Below, piece after piece: positions 44,643 to 53,290 of a DNA stretch of 56,788 bases. The number at the start of each line of letters is the position of its first letter. The stretch's first letter is position 1. Source of the stretch: Pseudoselenomonas ruminantium (lineage in GTDB: Bacteria > Bacillota > Negativicutes > Selenomonadales > Selenomonadaceae); assembly GCA_902781305.1 (NCBI GenBank), contig CACZIV010000006.1, positions 1 through 56,788 on the forward strand, written 5' to 3'. A model generated the notes under the pieces. That model had not been told where the DNA came from and searched no databases. It saw nothing but the letters and a program-made list of their open reading frames with translations. A program made the translations under genes and the position numbers.

Positions 44643-45521
44643 TCATGCCTCTTTTTTCCATGCCACAACTACCCGGTCAATGCCCGCATAGTCCTTTAAG
44701 ATTTCCGTCCGTTCAATCAGCGGATTTTCCTTGGCCAGTGCCGCCACCGCCTGTGCCTGCTCAATGCCCACTTCAAAGGCCATAAAACCGCCATCATTCA
44801 GCATAGCAGGAGCTTCAGCGCAAAGCCTGCGGTAAAAATCCAACCCGTCCTCGCCGCCATCTAAGGCCGTATGCGGCTCACTTACCCGCACATCTGCCGC
44901 CAAGCCCGCAATATCTTTCGCCGGGATATAGGGCGGATTAGATAGGATAGCCGTATAGCTCTTTCCCTGCAAAGGAGCCAACAAATCCCCGGTAAAGAAA
45001 TGCGCCCTGTCCGCAAGTTCCAAATTAGCTGCATTTTCCTCAGCCACTTCTCTAGCTTTGGGTGAAATATCCACGGTATCGAGCTGGGCATCTTTTACAA
45101 AATGCAGGACACTTAATCCCACCGCGCCTGTACCAGTACCGATATCGGCAATCTGTGGCTTTTCCTGCCCTGACTGGCGCAGCCTTTCCACAGCCCCCTG
45201 CACGAGAATTTCTGTATCGGGGCGCGGCACCAATGTCGCTTCCGTGACCTTAAAGGTCAGGCCCATAAATTCTTTTTCGCCTAAGATATAAGCAACCGGC
45301 ACATGATTGATGCGCTGCTTAATCATCTCGCGAAAAGCCGCCAGTTCTGCCGCCTGCAAGGGTTCGTCAAAATGCACATAGAGGTAAATCCGCTGTTTGT
45401 GCAGGACATGGCCGAGCAAAACCTCTGCATCTAAGCGGGGATTTTCAATGCCCTTTTGGGCAAAGTATTCCTCCGTCCATTTGAGGATGCGGCCGATTGT
45501 CCATATTTCATTTCCTGCCAT
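44643..45521 (-). CDS. prmC: Release factor glutamine methyltransferase
   Basis: This 292-residue enzyme has an N-terminal helical substrate domain and a SAM-binding domain with ADIGTGTGAVGLS, and the NPPY motif in ILSNPPYIPAKD. It methylates the Gln of the GGQ motif in RF1 and RF2. It is immediately downstream of prfA, whose last base is at 45521, so they are coupled. Confidence 0.96.
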   Translation of the reverse strand: MAGNEIWTIGRILKWTEEYFAQKGIENPRLDAEVLLGHVLHKQRIYLYVHFDEPLQAAELAAFREMIKQRINHVPVAYILGEKEFMGLTFKVTEATLVPRPDTEILVQGAVERLRQSGQEKPQIADIGTGTGAVGLSVLHFVKDAQLDTVDISPKAREVAEENAANLELADRAHFFTGDLLAPLQGKSYTAILSNPPYIPAKDIAGLAADVRVSEPHTALDGGEDGLDFYRRLCAEAPAMLNDGGFMAFEVGIEQAQAVAALAKENPLIERTEILKDYAGIDRVVVAWKKEA

Positions 45522-46588
45522 TATTTCACCTGTTTCAGCCGTTCTGCCTGGTCGGCAGTAATCAGGGCATTTAAGATTTCATCGAGGTCACCGGCAAGCA
45601 CCGCATCAATGCGGTGCAGGGTCAGGCCGATGCGATGGTCGGTCACACGTCCCTGCGGGAAATTGTAGGTGCGGATGCGCTCACTTCTATCGCCGCTGCC
45701 CACCTGATTTTTGCGGTCAGCCGAAATGCTGTCCATCTGTTCCTGCTGTGCCTTGTCGAGCAGCCTTGCCCGCAGTACCTTCATGGCCTTGTCCTTGTTC
45801 TTGAGCTGGGAGCGCTCGTCCTGACACTGCACCACGATGCCCGTGGGAATGTGGGTGATGCGGATAGCACTTTCCGTACGGTTGACATGCTGACCGCCCG
45901 CACCGGACGCACAGTACAGGTCGATATGCAAATCGTTGGGATTGATATCCACGTCCACATCTTCGGCTTCGGGCAGTACCGCCACCGTCACCGCCGAGGT
46001 ATGAATGCGCCCGCCGGATTCGGTTGCCGGCACGCGCTGTACGCGATGGGTGCCGCTTTCGTATTTGAGCTTGCTATAGGCGCCAAAGCCCGTGACCATA
46101 AAGGAAATTTCCTTATAGCCGCCAAGCTCTGTAGCATTCGCGTCAATGATTTCCATTTTCCAGCCCTGCTTTTCCACATAGCGGCCATACATGCGGAAAA
46201 GGTCACCGGCAAAGAGCGCCGCTTCCTCACCGCCAACGCCGCCGCGGATTTCCACGATGACGTTTTTATCGTCATTGGGGTCTTTGGGCAAGAGCAAAAT
46301 GGGCAGCTCATTATCGAGGACTTCCTTCTGCGCCTTTAATTCAGCCAGTTCTTCTTCGACAAACTTGCGCATTTCATCATCCAAGGATTCATCAAACATG
46401 GCCTTGGCTTCGTCAATGCCCTTGACTACTTCCTTATACTCGCGGAATTTTTCCACGATGGGCGCCAGGCTGGCATGTTCCTTGCTGTACTTCTGCCAGC
46501 GGCTCATATCGGCAATCACATCCGGGTCGCTGATCAGCGATTCCAGTTCCAAAAATTTATCTTCAACGGCTTGGAGTTTTTCCAGCAC
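45521..46588 (-). CDS. prfA: Peptide chain release factor 1
   Basis: This 355-residue protein of usual RF1 length has the codon-recognition motif PAT in [16 protein letters not shown] and the catalytic GGQ in [16 protein letters not shown]. It ends translation at UAA and UAG. It lies 17 bases after yqhQ and overlaps prmC. Confidence 0.97.
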   Translation of the reverse strand: MLEKLQAVEDKFLELESLISDPDVIADMSRWQKYSKEHASLAPIVEKFREYKEVVKGIDEAKAMFDESLDDEMRKFVEEELAELKAQKEVLDNELPILLLPKDPNDDKNVIVEIRGGVGGEEAALFAGDLFRMYGRYVEKQGWKMEIIDANATELGGYKEISFMVTGFGAYSKLKYESGTHRVQRVPATESGGRIHTSAVTVAVLPEAEDVDVDINPNDLHIDLYCASGAGGQHVNRTESAIRITHIPTGIVVQCQDERSQLKNKDKAMKVLRARLLDKAQQEQMDSISADRKNQVGSGDRSERIRTYNFPQGRVTDHRIGLTLHRIDAVLAGDLDEILNALITADQAERLKQVK

Positions 46589-46604
46589 TTATTTCACCTC
46601 AAAC

Positions 46605-47561
46605 TCATTCTGTAACAGCAGCGGCCACAGGAGCGTTATCCTCCACTTCATTTTCAGCCTCTGCCTTATGAATATAATCCGGCGTACCTTCTAAAATTTC
46701 TTTCTCGGGCAGAACCGCCTTCAGCGATTCAATCGCCACTTCCACCATTTCATCATCAGGCGGGCGGGTAGTCAGATATTGCAGCCAAAGACCCGGACGG
46801 ATAGCGGTCTGAATCAGACTGTTCTGACTGCGCCCGGCAAGTCTTATAATCTCATAGGAAATCCCTGCCACCACCGGCAGCAGCAGGATACGGCTGGCAA
46901 TACGCTCCCATAAGGAGGGCCAGCCCAGGAACGCAAACACAAAGATGGACACGAGCATGACAATCAGCAAAAAGTTCGTGCCACAGCGCGGATGCAGGCG
47001 CGGGAACTTCTGCACATTTTCCACCGTCAGCGGCAGACCTGCTTCATAGCAGAAAATCGTCTTATGCTCTGCCCCATGATACTGGAACACGCGGCGAATG
47101 TCCTTCATACGGGAAATCCCCCAGATATACAGGAGGAAAATCACCAACCGCAAACAGCCTTCCAAAAGATTCAATACCACCGGGTCTTCCGTGGCACCAT
47201 GAATCAGTTTAGCCGCCCCTGTAGGAATGGCAATAAAAAGAATACTGGCTAAAGCCAGGGCAAAGACAATCGTGCCCGCCATTTCCTTATCGGATAGCTG
47301 TTCATCTTCCTCGCCGGCCATCTTGGCCGAATAGGACAGCGACTTCATGCCGATGACGAGCGACTCGATTAACGACACTGTACCGCGCAAAAAGGGCTTT
47401 TTCAAAATGGGAAATCTATCGCTAATGGAATTTACGGGCTTGGTCTCGACCTGAATCTTGCCTTGCGGGTCGCGTACAGCTGTCGCCGTGAGTTTCGGCC
47501 CCCGCATCATCACGCCTTCAATAACGGCCTGACCGCCTACCATTAATTTCTTATCACTCAT
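46605..47561 (-). CDS. yqhQ: DUF1385 membrane protein YqhQ
   Basis: This 318-residue protein starts KLMVGGQAVIEGVMMRGP, the DUF1385 signature, and has about four hydrophobic segments in the middle (VFALALASILFIAIP, LLIVMLVSIFVFAFLGWP) and FQYHGAEHKTIFCYEAG. The family is common in Firmicutes next to rpmE and prfA. Its function is not established. Ribosome site TTAGGAGGAAAG. Confidence 0.92.
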   Translation of the reverse strand: MSDKKLMVGGQAVIEGVMMRGPKLTATAVRDPQGKIQVETKPVNSISDRFPILKKPFLRGTVSLIESLVIGMKSLSYSAKMAGEEDEQLSDKEMAGTIVFALALASILFIAIPTGAAKLIHGATEDPVVLNLLEGCLRLVIFLLYIWGISRMKDIRRVFQYHGAEHKTIFCYEAGLPLTVENVQKFPRLHPRCGTNFLLIVMLVSIFVFAFLGWPSLWERIASRILLLPVVAGISYEIIRLAGRSQNSLIQTAIRPGLWLQYLTTRPPDDEMVEVAIESLKAVLPEKEILEGTPDYIHKAEAENEVEDNAPVAAAVTE

Positions 47562-47623
47562 GGTCTTTCCTCCTAACGTACACTTGGAAACACCGAATAT
47601 TCAATATTTATGCTGATACTAAA

Positions 47624-47650
47624 TAAAGCAGAGCAATTTGCTCTGCTTTA
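47624..47650 (-). terminator. Terminator after rpmE
   Basis: A 12-bp stem TAAAGCAGAGCA/TGCTCTGCTTTA with a three-base loop is followed on the minus strand by TTTAGT. It lies 13 bases past the rpmE stop codon. Confidence 0.8.
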
Positions 47651-47662
47651 CCATAACGTATC

Positions 47663-47863
47663 TTACTTCTTGGCGTAACGCTTGTTGAACTTTTCGATAC
47701 GACCGCCTGCCTGTACGTCACGCTGACGACCCGTGAAGAACGGATGGCATTTGGAGCAAACATCGACGCGCAGTTCTTTCTGCGTGGAACCCGTGGTGAA
47801 CGTGTTACCGCAACCGCAAGTTACCGTAGCTTCGAAATATTCCGGATGAATACCCTGTTTCAT
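47663..47863 (-). CDS. rpmE: Ribosomal protein L31 (zinc form)
   Basis: This 66-residue L31 keeps the zinc ligands: CGC near residue 16 and CSKC near residue 37. It ends in the usual basic tail (FNKRYAKK). It is part of the large ribosomal subunit. It starts a translation-related cluster but has its own promoter and terminator. A leader of about 140 bases precedes it. Ribosome site GCGAGGTG. Confidence 0.96.
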   Translation of the reverse strand: MKQGIHPEYFEATVTCGCGNTFTTGSTQKELRVDVCSKCHPFFTGRQRDVQAGGRIEKFNKRYAKK

Positions 47864-47879
47864 GATTTACACCTCGCTT

Positions 47880-48006
47880 TCACCCCAACGAAACTGGGAA
47901 TTGATACAAGCAAGCTATGCGCGAGCTTGGTTTAGACCTAGCCTACCTTTTGGGGCAAAGCCAGTCAAGTTTTGACTTGGAACCAGACGTCAGTACGTCC
48001 AGTACC
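47880..48006 (-). promoter_or_regulatory. Structured 5' leader of rpmE (possible L31 autoregulatory leader)
   Basis: Between the predicted start site near 48005 and the ribosome site the transcript contains inverted repeats such as CCAGTCAAG/CTTGACTGG and GTACTGACGT/ACGTC and a run GCCCCAAAAGG. Leaders that bind L31 are known in several bacterial groups. I cannot match a specific consensus by eye. Confidence 0.35.
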
Positions 48007-48011
48007 CGAAT

Positions 48012-48040
48012 ATTATAGCACGAGCAAAGTCACTATGCAA
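48012..48040 (-). promoter_or_regulatory. SigmaA promoter of rpmE
   Basis: On the minus strand TTGCAT (48035-48040) and TATAAT (48012-48017) are separated by 17 bases. Confidence 0.75.
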
Positions 48041-48059
48041 GGAATCCTTGAAAATTTGC

Positions 48060-48088
48060 TTGAAAATTTTTCCTTCCTATATGATAAT
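48060..48088 (+). promoter_or_regulatory. SigmaA promoter of the ClpX-like gene
   Basis: TTGAAA (48060-48065) and GATAAT (48083-48088) are separated by 17 bases, 52 bases before the ATG at 48141. Confidence 0.65.
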
Positions 48089-48140
48089 GGTAGTGTATAT
48101 CAAGATATTACGCGACTTCACATACAGAAAGGAAATTATT

Positions 48141-49418
48141 ATGGCTAAACAAACCATGCAACATCAGTGCAGCTTCTGCAAGCGGATTATCAATGTCCGT
48201 GACCAGTATGACCTGCCCATCTACGACCCCAACACCGGCTTTGCCATCTGCCGCAACTGCATCAAGGAAGTCAACCACTTCTTAGAGGAGCACGATGCCG
48301 CACAGGTGCAGGATGAAAAGCAGGTCTTTGCCGGCGAACTTGACGATATTCTCGCCAAGAACAAGCCCCATATCATCAAGCAGTACCTCGATGAATACAT
48401 TATCAATCAGGACAGAGCCAAGAAGATTCTCTCGGTGGCCGTCTACAACCACTACAAGCGCATGAAATACGGCTATCAGCAAAGTGACGGCACCGAAATC
48501 GAAAAGTCCAACGTCATCATGCTCGGCCCCTCCGGCTGCGGCAAGACGGCGCTTTTATCCCACCTCTCGAAACTTTTGGACATTCCCTTTGCCGTAACGG
48601 ACGCTTCCAGCCTCACCGAAGCCGGCTTCGTCGGCGCTGACGTAGAAGTCGCTGTCCGCAACCTCTACTACGCTGCCGACAAAGATGTAGAAAAGGCTGA
48701 ACACGGCATCATCTATCTCGATGAATTCGACAAGATTGCCCGCAAGTCCGGCGCCAACAACTCCATCACCGCCGACCCCGGCCACGAAGGCGTACAGCAG
48801 GCCCTCTTAAAGATGCTCGAAGGCAGTGTCGTGGAATTCACCTCCCGCGGCCAGCGCAAACATCCCGAAGCGCCCACCATCAAAGTGGATACGAAAAACA
48901 TCCTCTTTATCGTAGGCGGTGCCTTTGTCGGCATTGATGATGTGATTGCCAAGCGCCTCAGCAAAACCAGCACGATTGGCTTCGGCGCCGAAATTCAGGG
49001 CAAGGAAGACAAGCCCAAATTTGACGAACTCATCCATAAGGTTCGCCCCGAAGACCTCATGCAGTACGGCATCATCCCTGAAATCATCGGCCGTCTGCCC
49101 GTTATCTGCACGCTCGAAACCTTGGATGAAGATGCTCTCCTGCGCATCCTCACCGAGCCCAAGAATGCTCCGGTCAAACAGTATGAAAAACTTTTGGCCA
49201 TGGATAACGTCGAACTGGAATTCCAGGAAGAAGCCCTGCGCGCCGTCGCCCGCAAGGCCATCGAGCGCAAGACCGGCGCCCGCTCCTTGAAGGGCATTAT
49301 CGAAGACTTGATGCTCGACGTCATGTTCGATATCCCCAAATCCAACGAACCACGCAAAGTCATCATCACCAAGGCCTGCATTGAAGACGGTGCTCAGCCT
49401 GAAGTGGTGAAGAAGTAA
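48141..49418 (+). CDS. clpX: ClpX-family AAA+ unfoldase (divergent copy)
   Basis: This protein of 425 residues has an N-terminal zinc-binding domain (CSFCK and CRNC), Walker A GPSGCGKTAL, pore-loop GFVG in LTEAGFVGADVE, Walker B IIYLDEFDKIARKS, the RKH loop (GQRKHP) and the IGF loop (TIGFGAE) that docks on ClpP. All working parts are present, but several near-invariant ClpX stretches differ (ITADPGHEGVQQ for the usual ITRDVSGEGVQQ, GPSGCGKT for GPTGSGKT). No clpP or tig is adjacent. It may be a second ClpX-like unfoldase. ATG at 48141 has AAAGGAA. Confidence 0.85.
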   Translation: MAKQTMQHQCSFCKRIINVRDQYDLPIYDPNTGFAICRNCIKEVNHFLEEHDAAQVQDEKQVFAGELDDILAKNKPHIIKQYLDEYIINQDRAKKILSVAVYNHYKRMKYGYQQSDGTEIEKSNVIMLGPSGCGKTALLSHLSKLLDIPFAVTDASSLTEAGFVGADVEVAVRNLYYAADKDVEKAEHGIIYLDEFDKIARKSGANNSITADPGHEGVQQALLKMLEGSVVEFTSRGQRKHPEAPTIKVDTKNILFIVGGAFVGIDDVIAKRLSKTSTIGFGAEIQGKEDKPKFDELIHKVRPEDLMQYGIIPEIIGRLPVICTLETLDEDALLRILTEPKNAPVKQYEKLLAMDNVELEFQEEALRAVARKAIERKTGARSLKGIIEDLMLDVMFDIPKSNEPRKVIITKACIEDGAQPEVVKK

Positions 49419-49425
49419 CACAAGC

Positions 49426-50589
49426 TTACTTCTTTGGTTCCGGCAACAAAAACGTTGCGGCCGCACAGCAGATGGAGATGACGAAAATCACCACCATCAC
49501 CGCGGCAATGCCAAAGCTGTCTGCATACCAGCCTAGCGACGGCACGATAATTCCGCCTAAGCTGAAGGACAGGCCCAAAGTTACACCGGAAGCAAACCCC
49601 AGGCTCTTAGCCAGATAACTCTGTCCGAGCACCACAAACGCCGCATATGGTCCCTGCATGGCAAAACTCATGGGAATCAGCATGGCATAAACCGCCCAAA
49701 TGCTTTGGGTAAAAATCACCACAGCCAGACACGGCACCAACAGGCAGCAGCCATAGCGCAGGGTTTTGACATAGCCCTTGCGGTCAGCTAATCTACCGCC
49801 CACCAGGGTCGCCAATACGCCGGTTATCGAAATAATCGACAGCGTAGCACTGCCTACGGCAGGAGTTGCCCTCAACGCCTGAATGCAGAACAGCGGCAGA
49901 AAGCTGCTGATAGCCGTAAAGAGCGTGGAACGAAAGACAATCACCAAAAACAGCCGGGAAAAGGCACGCCAATCATTTTCCCGCGCAACAGCAGCTGCCG
50001 CGGACTTATGTTGAGCCTGTTGCAGCTGCTTTTTGCTTTCCCGTGCAATGGCCGGTGCCGCCAGGAAAATCATACCGCCCGTAAACAGGGACGCAATCCC
50101 GTAAAAGGCCGTTCCCTGCATGCCAAATGTCGTAACGAGAAAGACCGCCAGCAGCGGGCCCAGACCAAAGCCGCCATTGCCGCCCACGCTGAAAATGCTC
50201 ATGCCCTGACCTTTTTTCGCCCCGGCAATAGCATTAACATTGCGAGCCGCTTCCGGGTGAAAGATGGAGCTGCCAATGCCCATCAATGTTACGGCAGCAA
50301 AAATCCCCCAGTAATTGGTCACAAAACCGGTTGCCGCCAGCGACAGCCCCGCCATAAGCACGCCGAGCACCATAAACCACTGGCGGGAACCTTTATCCGC
50401 CAACCAGCCAAACAGCGGCTGAATAACCGAGGACAAAAAAGACGAGGCAAACATCAGCCCCGCAATCGAGGTATAATCCATGCCGTATTCACTGACGAAA
50501 AACGGCAACAATGCCGGCAGGGAACCACTGTTGATATCCACACTTAAATGCCCTGCCGAAAGCATATAGAGATACTTTTTATTCATCAC
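49426..50589 (-). CDS. MFS exporter of the fosmidomycin-resistance (Fsr) type
   Basis: This 387-residue protein with 12 predicted membrane segments has GHLSVDINSGSLPALLPFF at the start and GIGSSIFHPEAARNVN plus GMSIFSVGGNGGFGLGP, both typical of Fsr. It exports small molecules by proton antiport. The real substrate in this cell is unknown. It is convergent with the ClpX-like gene, whose stop is 7 bases away. Confidence 0.85.
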   Translation of the reverse strand: MMNKKYLYMLSAGHLSVDINSGSLPALLPFFVSEYGMDYTSIAGLMFASSFLSSVIQPLFGWLADKGSRQWFMVLGVLMAGLSLAATGFVTNYWGIFAAVTLMGIGSSIFHPEAARNVNAIAGAKKGQGMSIFSVGGNGGFGLGPLLAVFLVTTFGMQGTAFYGIASLFTGGMIFLAAPAIARESKKQLQQAQHKSAAAAVARENDWRAFSRLFLVIVFRSTLFTAISSFLPLFCIQALRATPAVGSATLSIISITGVLATLVGGRLADRKGYVKTLRYGCCLLVPCLAVVIFTQSIWAVYAMLIPMSFAMQGPYAAFVVLGQSYLAKSLGFASGVTLGLSFSLGGIIVPSLGWYADSFGIAAVMVVIFVISICCAAATFLLPEPKK

Positions 50590-50673
50590 GTCAAGCTCCT
50601 TAAAAAATTTATTCCTATTGTAACAAATTTTTCCATCACGAGCAATTTACCTTGCAATTGAATATCACCAAAG

Positions 50674-50719
50674 AAAAAGCAGGCCAGTCGGTCAAAAATG
50701 ACCAACCGCCTGCTTTTTT
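50674..50719. terminator. Bidirectional terminator next to the 70-residue gene
   Basis: AAAAAGCAGGC (50674-50684) pairs with GCCTGCTTTTT (50708-50718), and an inner stem GGTC/GACC closes the loop. Runs of A on the left and T on the right give a T-tract on either strand. Confidence 0.8.
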
Positions 50720-50726
50720 ACGTCAA

Positions 50727-50939
50727 TCAACGATTATTTGCGTTACCATCATCCCAGCAATAGCCTCTATGACCATGACCACGGCCACGACCGCCGCAGT
50801 ACCAGCCATCATCGGACTGATTAGCTGTATCCTGCCAGCAATACCCCGGACGAGCATCCACTTTCGTATCCGCTGCCAATGCCGGAACTGCGCTGGCCAG
50901 CATCAAGCCAGCAGCGAAGGCTGCAAAAATTTTCTTCAT
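50727..50939 (-). CDS. Small secreted Gly/His/Arg-rich protein
   Basis: This 70-residue protein has a clear signal peptide (MKKIFAAFAAGLMLASAVPALA) and a mature part of about 47 residues. The mature part contains three cysteines in a repeated GYCW/WYCG pattern and the stretch GGRGRGHGHRGYCWDD. The His and Asp content suggests metal or polyanion binding, but this is not shown. No family recognised. It has a terminator behind it and stands alone. Confidence 0.7.
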   Translation of the reverse strand: MKKIFAAFAAGLMLASAVPALAADTKVDARPGYCWQDTANQSDDGWYCGGRGRGHGHRGYCWDDGNANNR

Positions 50940-51034
50940 GGTAAAACCCCCTGTACATGTACATCTTCCTGTTAACAGTCGATTAACAGTTTTATTTTAC
51001 CAGTTAATTGTGACGTTAATGTGACTTTTATCAA

Positions 51035-52066
51035 TCAAATATCCATGGAACTAATCTTTTCCGCTTTCATAAAGGCAGAGATTTTTTGTACGCCCCGCAT
51101 AACCTCATTGTAATTCTCCGGAGTCAGCGACTGCGGACCATCAGAAAGAGCCTTGGCAGGATTCGGATGAACTTCCATCATCAAACCGTCAGCACCAGCA
51201 GCAATGGCCGCAAAGGCCATGGGTTTTACCATTCTCCATTTACCCGTGCCATGGCTCGGGTCAACGATAATCGGCAGGTGGGACAGGTGCTTTACAGCCG
51301 CCACTGCACTTAAATCGAGCGTATTGCGCGTATAGGTTTCGTAGGTGCGAATACCGCGCTCACAGAGCACCACATTGGGATTGCCTGCATTCATAATGTA
51401 TTCGGCGGCATTGAGCCATTCGTCAATCGTTGCCGCCAGACCACGTTTTAAGAGCACCGGCTTGCCGCATTTGCCCACTTCTTTCAAAAGGCCAAAGTTC
51501 TGCATATTGCGGGCGCCAATCTGCAGCATATCCGCATATTCTACCACCCGTTCAATGGCTTCAACCGTGGTAACTTCCGTCACCACGCGCAGGCCCGTAC
51601 GCTCACGGGCTTCGGCTAAGTATTTCAAACCTTCGACTTCCAGCCCCTGGAACGCATAAGGGGAAGTGCGCGGCTTATAAGCACCGCCGCGCAGGAATTG
51701 CGCACCGGCCTTTTTCACGATTTCTGCCGCTTCAAACAGCTGTTCTTTTGACTCTACCGCACAAGGACCTGCCATAACCACAGGCGTACCATCACCGATT
51801 TTTACCCCGGCCACATCAATAACGCTGTTTGCGGGATGGAATTCCCGGCTGGCCAGCTTGTAGCTCTTGGAAATCTCCACGCTCTTTTCCACGCCGTCCA
51901 ATGCGTCAATAGGCACCGAAGCCAACCTCGTCTTATCACCGATAACGCCGACAATCTTCTGCTGACTGCCCTCCATCACCTTAGCCTGCAGGCCTGCGCC
52001 CTCAATAACCGCAATGACTTCTTTAATGTTTTCCGCCGTAGCATCCACATTCATAATAATAACCAT
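51035..52066 (-). CDS. aroF: 3-deoxy-7-phosphoheptulonate synthase (DAHP synthase)
   Basis: This 343-residue protein has an N-terminal ferredoxin-like regulatory domain (about 1-70, MVIIMNVDATAENIKEVIAV) and a catalytic barrel with MAGPCAVES, RGGAYKPRTSPYAFQG, LLKRG and IIVDPSHGTGKW. It condenses PEP and erythrose-4-phosphate at the entry of aromatic biosynthesis. It lies 26 bases after pheA, so the first and a late step are cotranscribed. Confidence 0.96.
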   Translation of the reverse strand: MVIIMNVDATAENIKEVIAVIEGAGLQAKVMEGSQQKIVGVIGDKTRLASVPIDALDGVEKSVEISKSYKLASREFHPANSVIDVAGVKIGDGTPVVMAGPCAVESKEQLFEAAEIVKKAGAQFLRGGAYKPRTSPYAFQGLEVEGLKYLAEARERTGLRVVTEVTTVEAIERVVEYADMLQIGARNMQNFGLLKEVGKCGKPVLLKRGLAATIDEWLNAAEYIMNAGNPNVVLCERGIRTYETYTRNTLDLSAVAAVKHLSHLPIIVDPSHGTGKWRMVKPMAFAAIAAGADGLMMEVHPNPAKALSDGPQSLTPENYNEVMRGVQKISAFMKAEKISSMDI

Positions 52067-52092
52067 AATTCCATCCCCTTCTATATAAATGC

Positions 52093-52929
52093 TTAATTAA
52101 CCGTAAGTACGGGGAACGTCCCCAGATTCCGCAGCCAAATACTTTTCTTCTTCACCGCTGCCAAAGACTCTGCTAACTGCGGCGAATCGCTGTACTCCAA
52201 ATCAAAAAAGAATATATACGCGCCCAGCTCCGTTCTGGCAGGCCGCGATTCAATACGCGTCATATTGATGCCCCGCTGGGCAAACTCCTTCAAGACTTCA
52301 AAGAGTGCACCGGCCTTCTGCCCATCAATCTGACAGATGACCAATAATTTTTCCTTGGGCAAAAATTCCAAGGCCTGCCGGCCCACCTGGAAAAACCGCG
52401 TGCAGTTGGCGGCACTGTCCTGAATCTCTGTGGCAATCGGCACAAGGCCCAAAAGCTCTCCCGCTCTGGCCGTAGCAATGGCCGCACTGCCGGAATCGGC
52501 CGGCGCTTCGGCCACAATCTCCGCCGCCCGCGCGGTACTGGCCACCTTGATGAGTTCTGCCTGCGGATAATGCGCCTGCAAAAACGCCCGGCACTGGGAA
52601 ATCGGCTGCGCATGAGAATAAATCCGCTTAATCTCACCCTTACGCCGTGCTAACAGCTGATTATGGACAGGCCAGATAAGCTCCCGCCAGACCGTCAGCC
52701 CCTCACTGCGTGCCAACGTGTCCAAGGTAATATTGATGGCACCCTCCAGCGAGTTTTCCACCGGCACCAATGCCGAATCCACCTCACTATTTTCGACCGC
52801 CTGCAAACAGTCAAAAATATCGGCAAACAGCACCAATTTATAATCCTCGCCTGTCTGGCGCTTCAAATACACCGCCGCCGCCTCGCTATGGGTTCCCGCC
52901 GGCCCCAGCACGCCCAAAGTCATCGCCAT
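52093..52929 (-). CDS. pheA: Prephenate dehydratase
   Basis: The protein has 278 residues: a dehydratase domain with GVLGPAGTHSEAAA and VPVENSLEGAINITLD, the TRFF motif (SAANCTRFFQVG), and a C-terminal ACT domain containing GINMTRIESRPARTELGAYIF, which binds phenylalanine for feedback control. It converts prephenate to phenylpyruvate. The ATG at 52929 has GGGGGAG at proper distance; the GTG at 52935 is too close. Confidence 0.95.
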   Translation of the reverse strand: MAMTLGVLGPAGTHSEAAAVYLKRQTGEDYKLVLFADIFDCLQAVENSEVDSALVPVENSLEGAINITLDTLARSEGLTVWRELIWPVHNQLLARRKGEIKRIYSHAQPISQCRAFLQAHYPQAELIKVASTARAAEIVAEAPADSGSAAIATARAGELLGLVPIATEIQDSAANCTRFFQVGRQALEFLPKEKLLVICQIDGQKAGALFEVLKEFAQRGINMTRIESRPARTELGAYIFFFDLEYSDSPQLAESLAAVKKKSIWLRNLGTFPVLTVN

Positions 52930-52962
52930 AAACACTCCCCCAGAATCTCAACAATTGACAAT

Positions 52963-52991
52963 ATCATAGCATAATAGCCATAAATTAACAA
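52963..52991 (-). promoter_or_regulatory. SigmaA promoter of pheA-aroF
   Basis: On the minus strand TTGTTA (52986-52991) and TATGAT (52963-52968) are separated by 17 bases. Confidence 0.6.
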
Positions 52992-53081
52992 GCTTTTCCA
53001 TAAAAAGTTACAATAAGTTCATTGTAAACAAACATCCATACTAAATACAGCGACATTATTGATAATAAGCATATAGACTGA

Positions 53082-53270
53082 GGGGGCTGGCGGCTGTTGC
53101 GACAATGCGTTAGCGGCGCGGCGTAAAGAAATGATTTTTTCCTCACCAAAAAAGCAGCTAAAAAAAGTCAACTGTCTGAGCACAGCGAGTTTTGACTTTT
53201 TTAGCTGCCTAAAAGGAAAAAATCATTTCAGCCGCAGAGCGAAGCAGTGCCGCAACAGCCGCCAGCCCCC
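53082..53270 (+). repeat. Compound triple-stem hairpin element K
   Basis: The outer stem is 20 bp and perfect (53082-53101 with 53251-53270). The middle stem is GAAATGATTTTTTCC (53128-53142 with 53215-53229). The inner stem is GCAGCTAAAAAA with TTTTTTAGCTGC plus GTCAA/TTGAC. The inner loop is CTGTCTGAGCACAGCGAG. It ends 20 bases past the stop codon of the exonuclease gene. Confidence 0.92.
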
Positions 53271-53290
53271 GCCAAGCACATAGAGCCGAA

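Noticed and set aside
53082-53270. MITE or insertion sequence
   Set aside because: No transposase gene or clear target-site duplication is visible, and stems vary too much between copies for recent transposition of one unit. A link to a Y1-type transposase elsewhere in the genome cannot be excluded.
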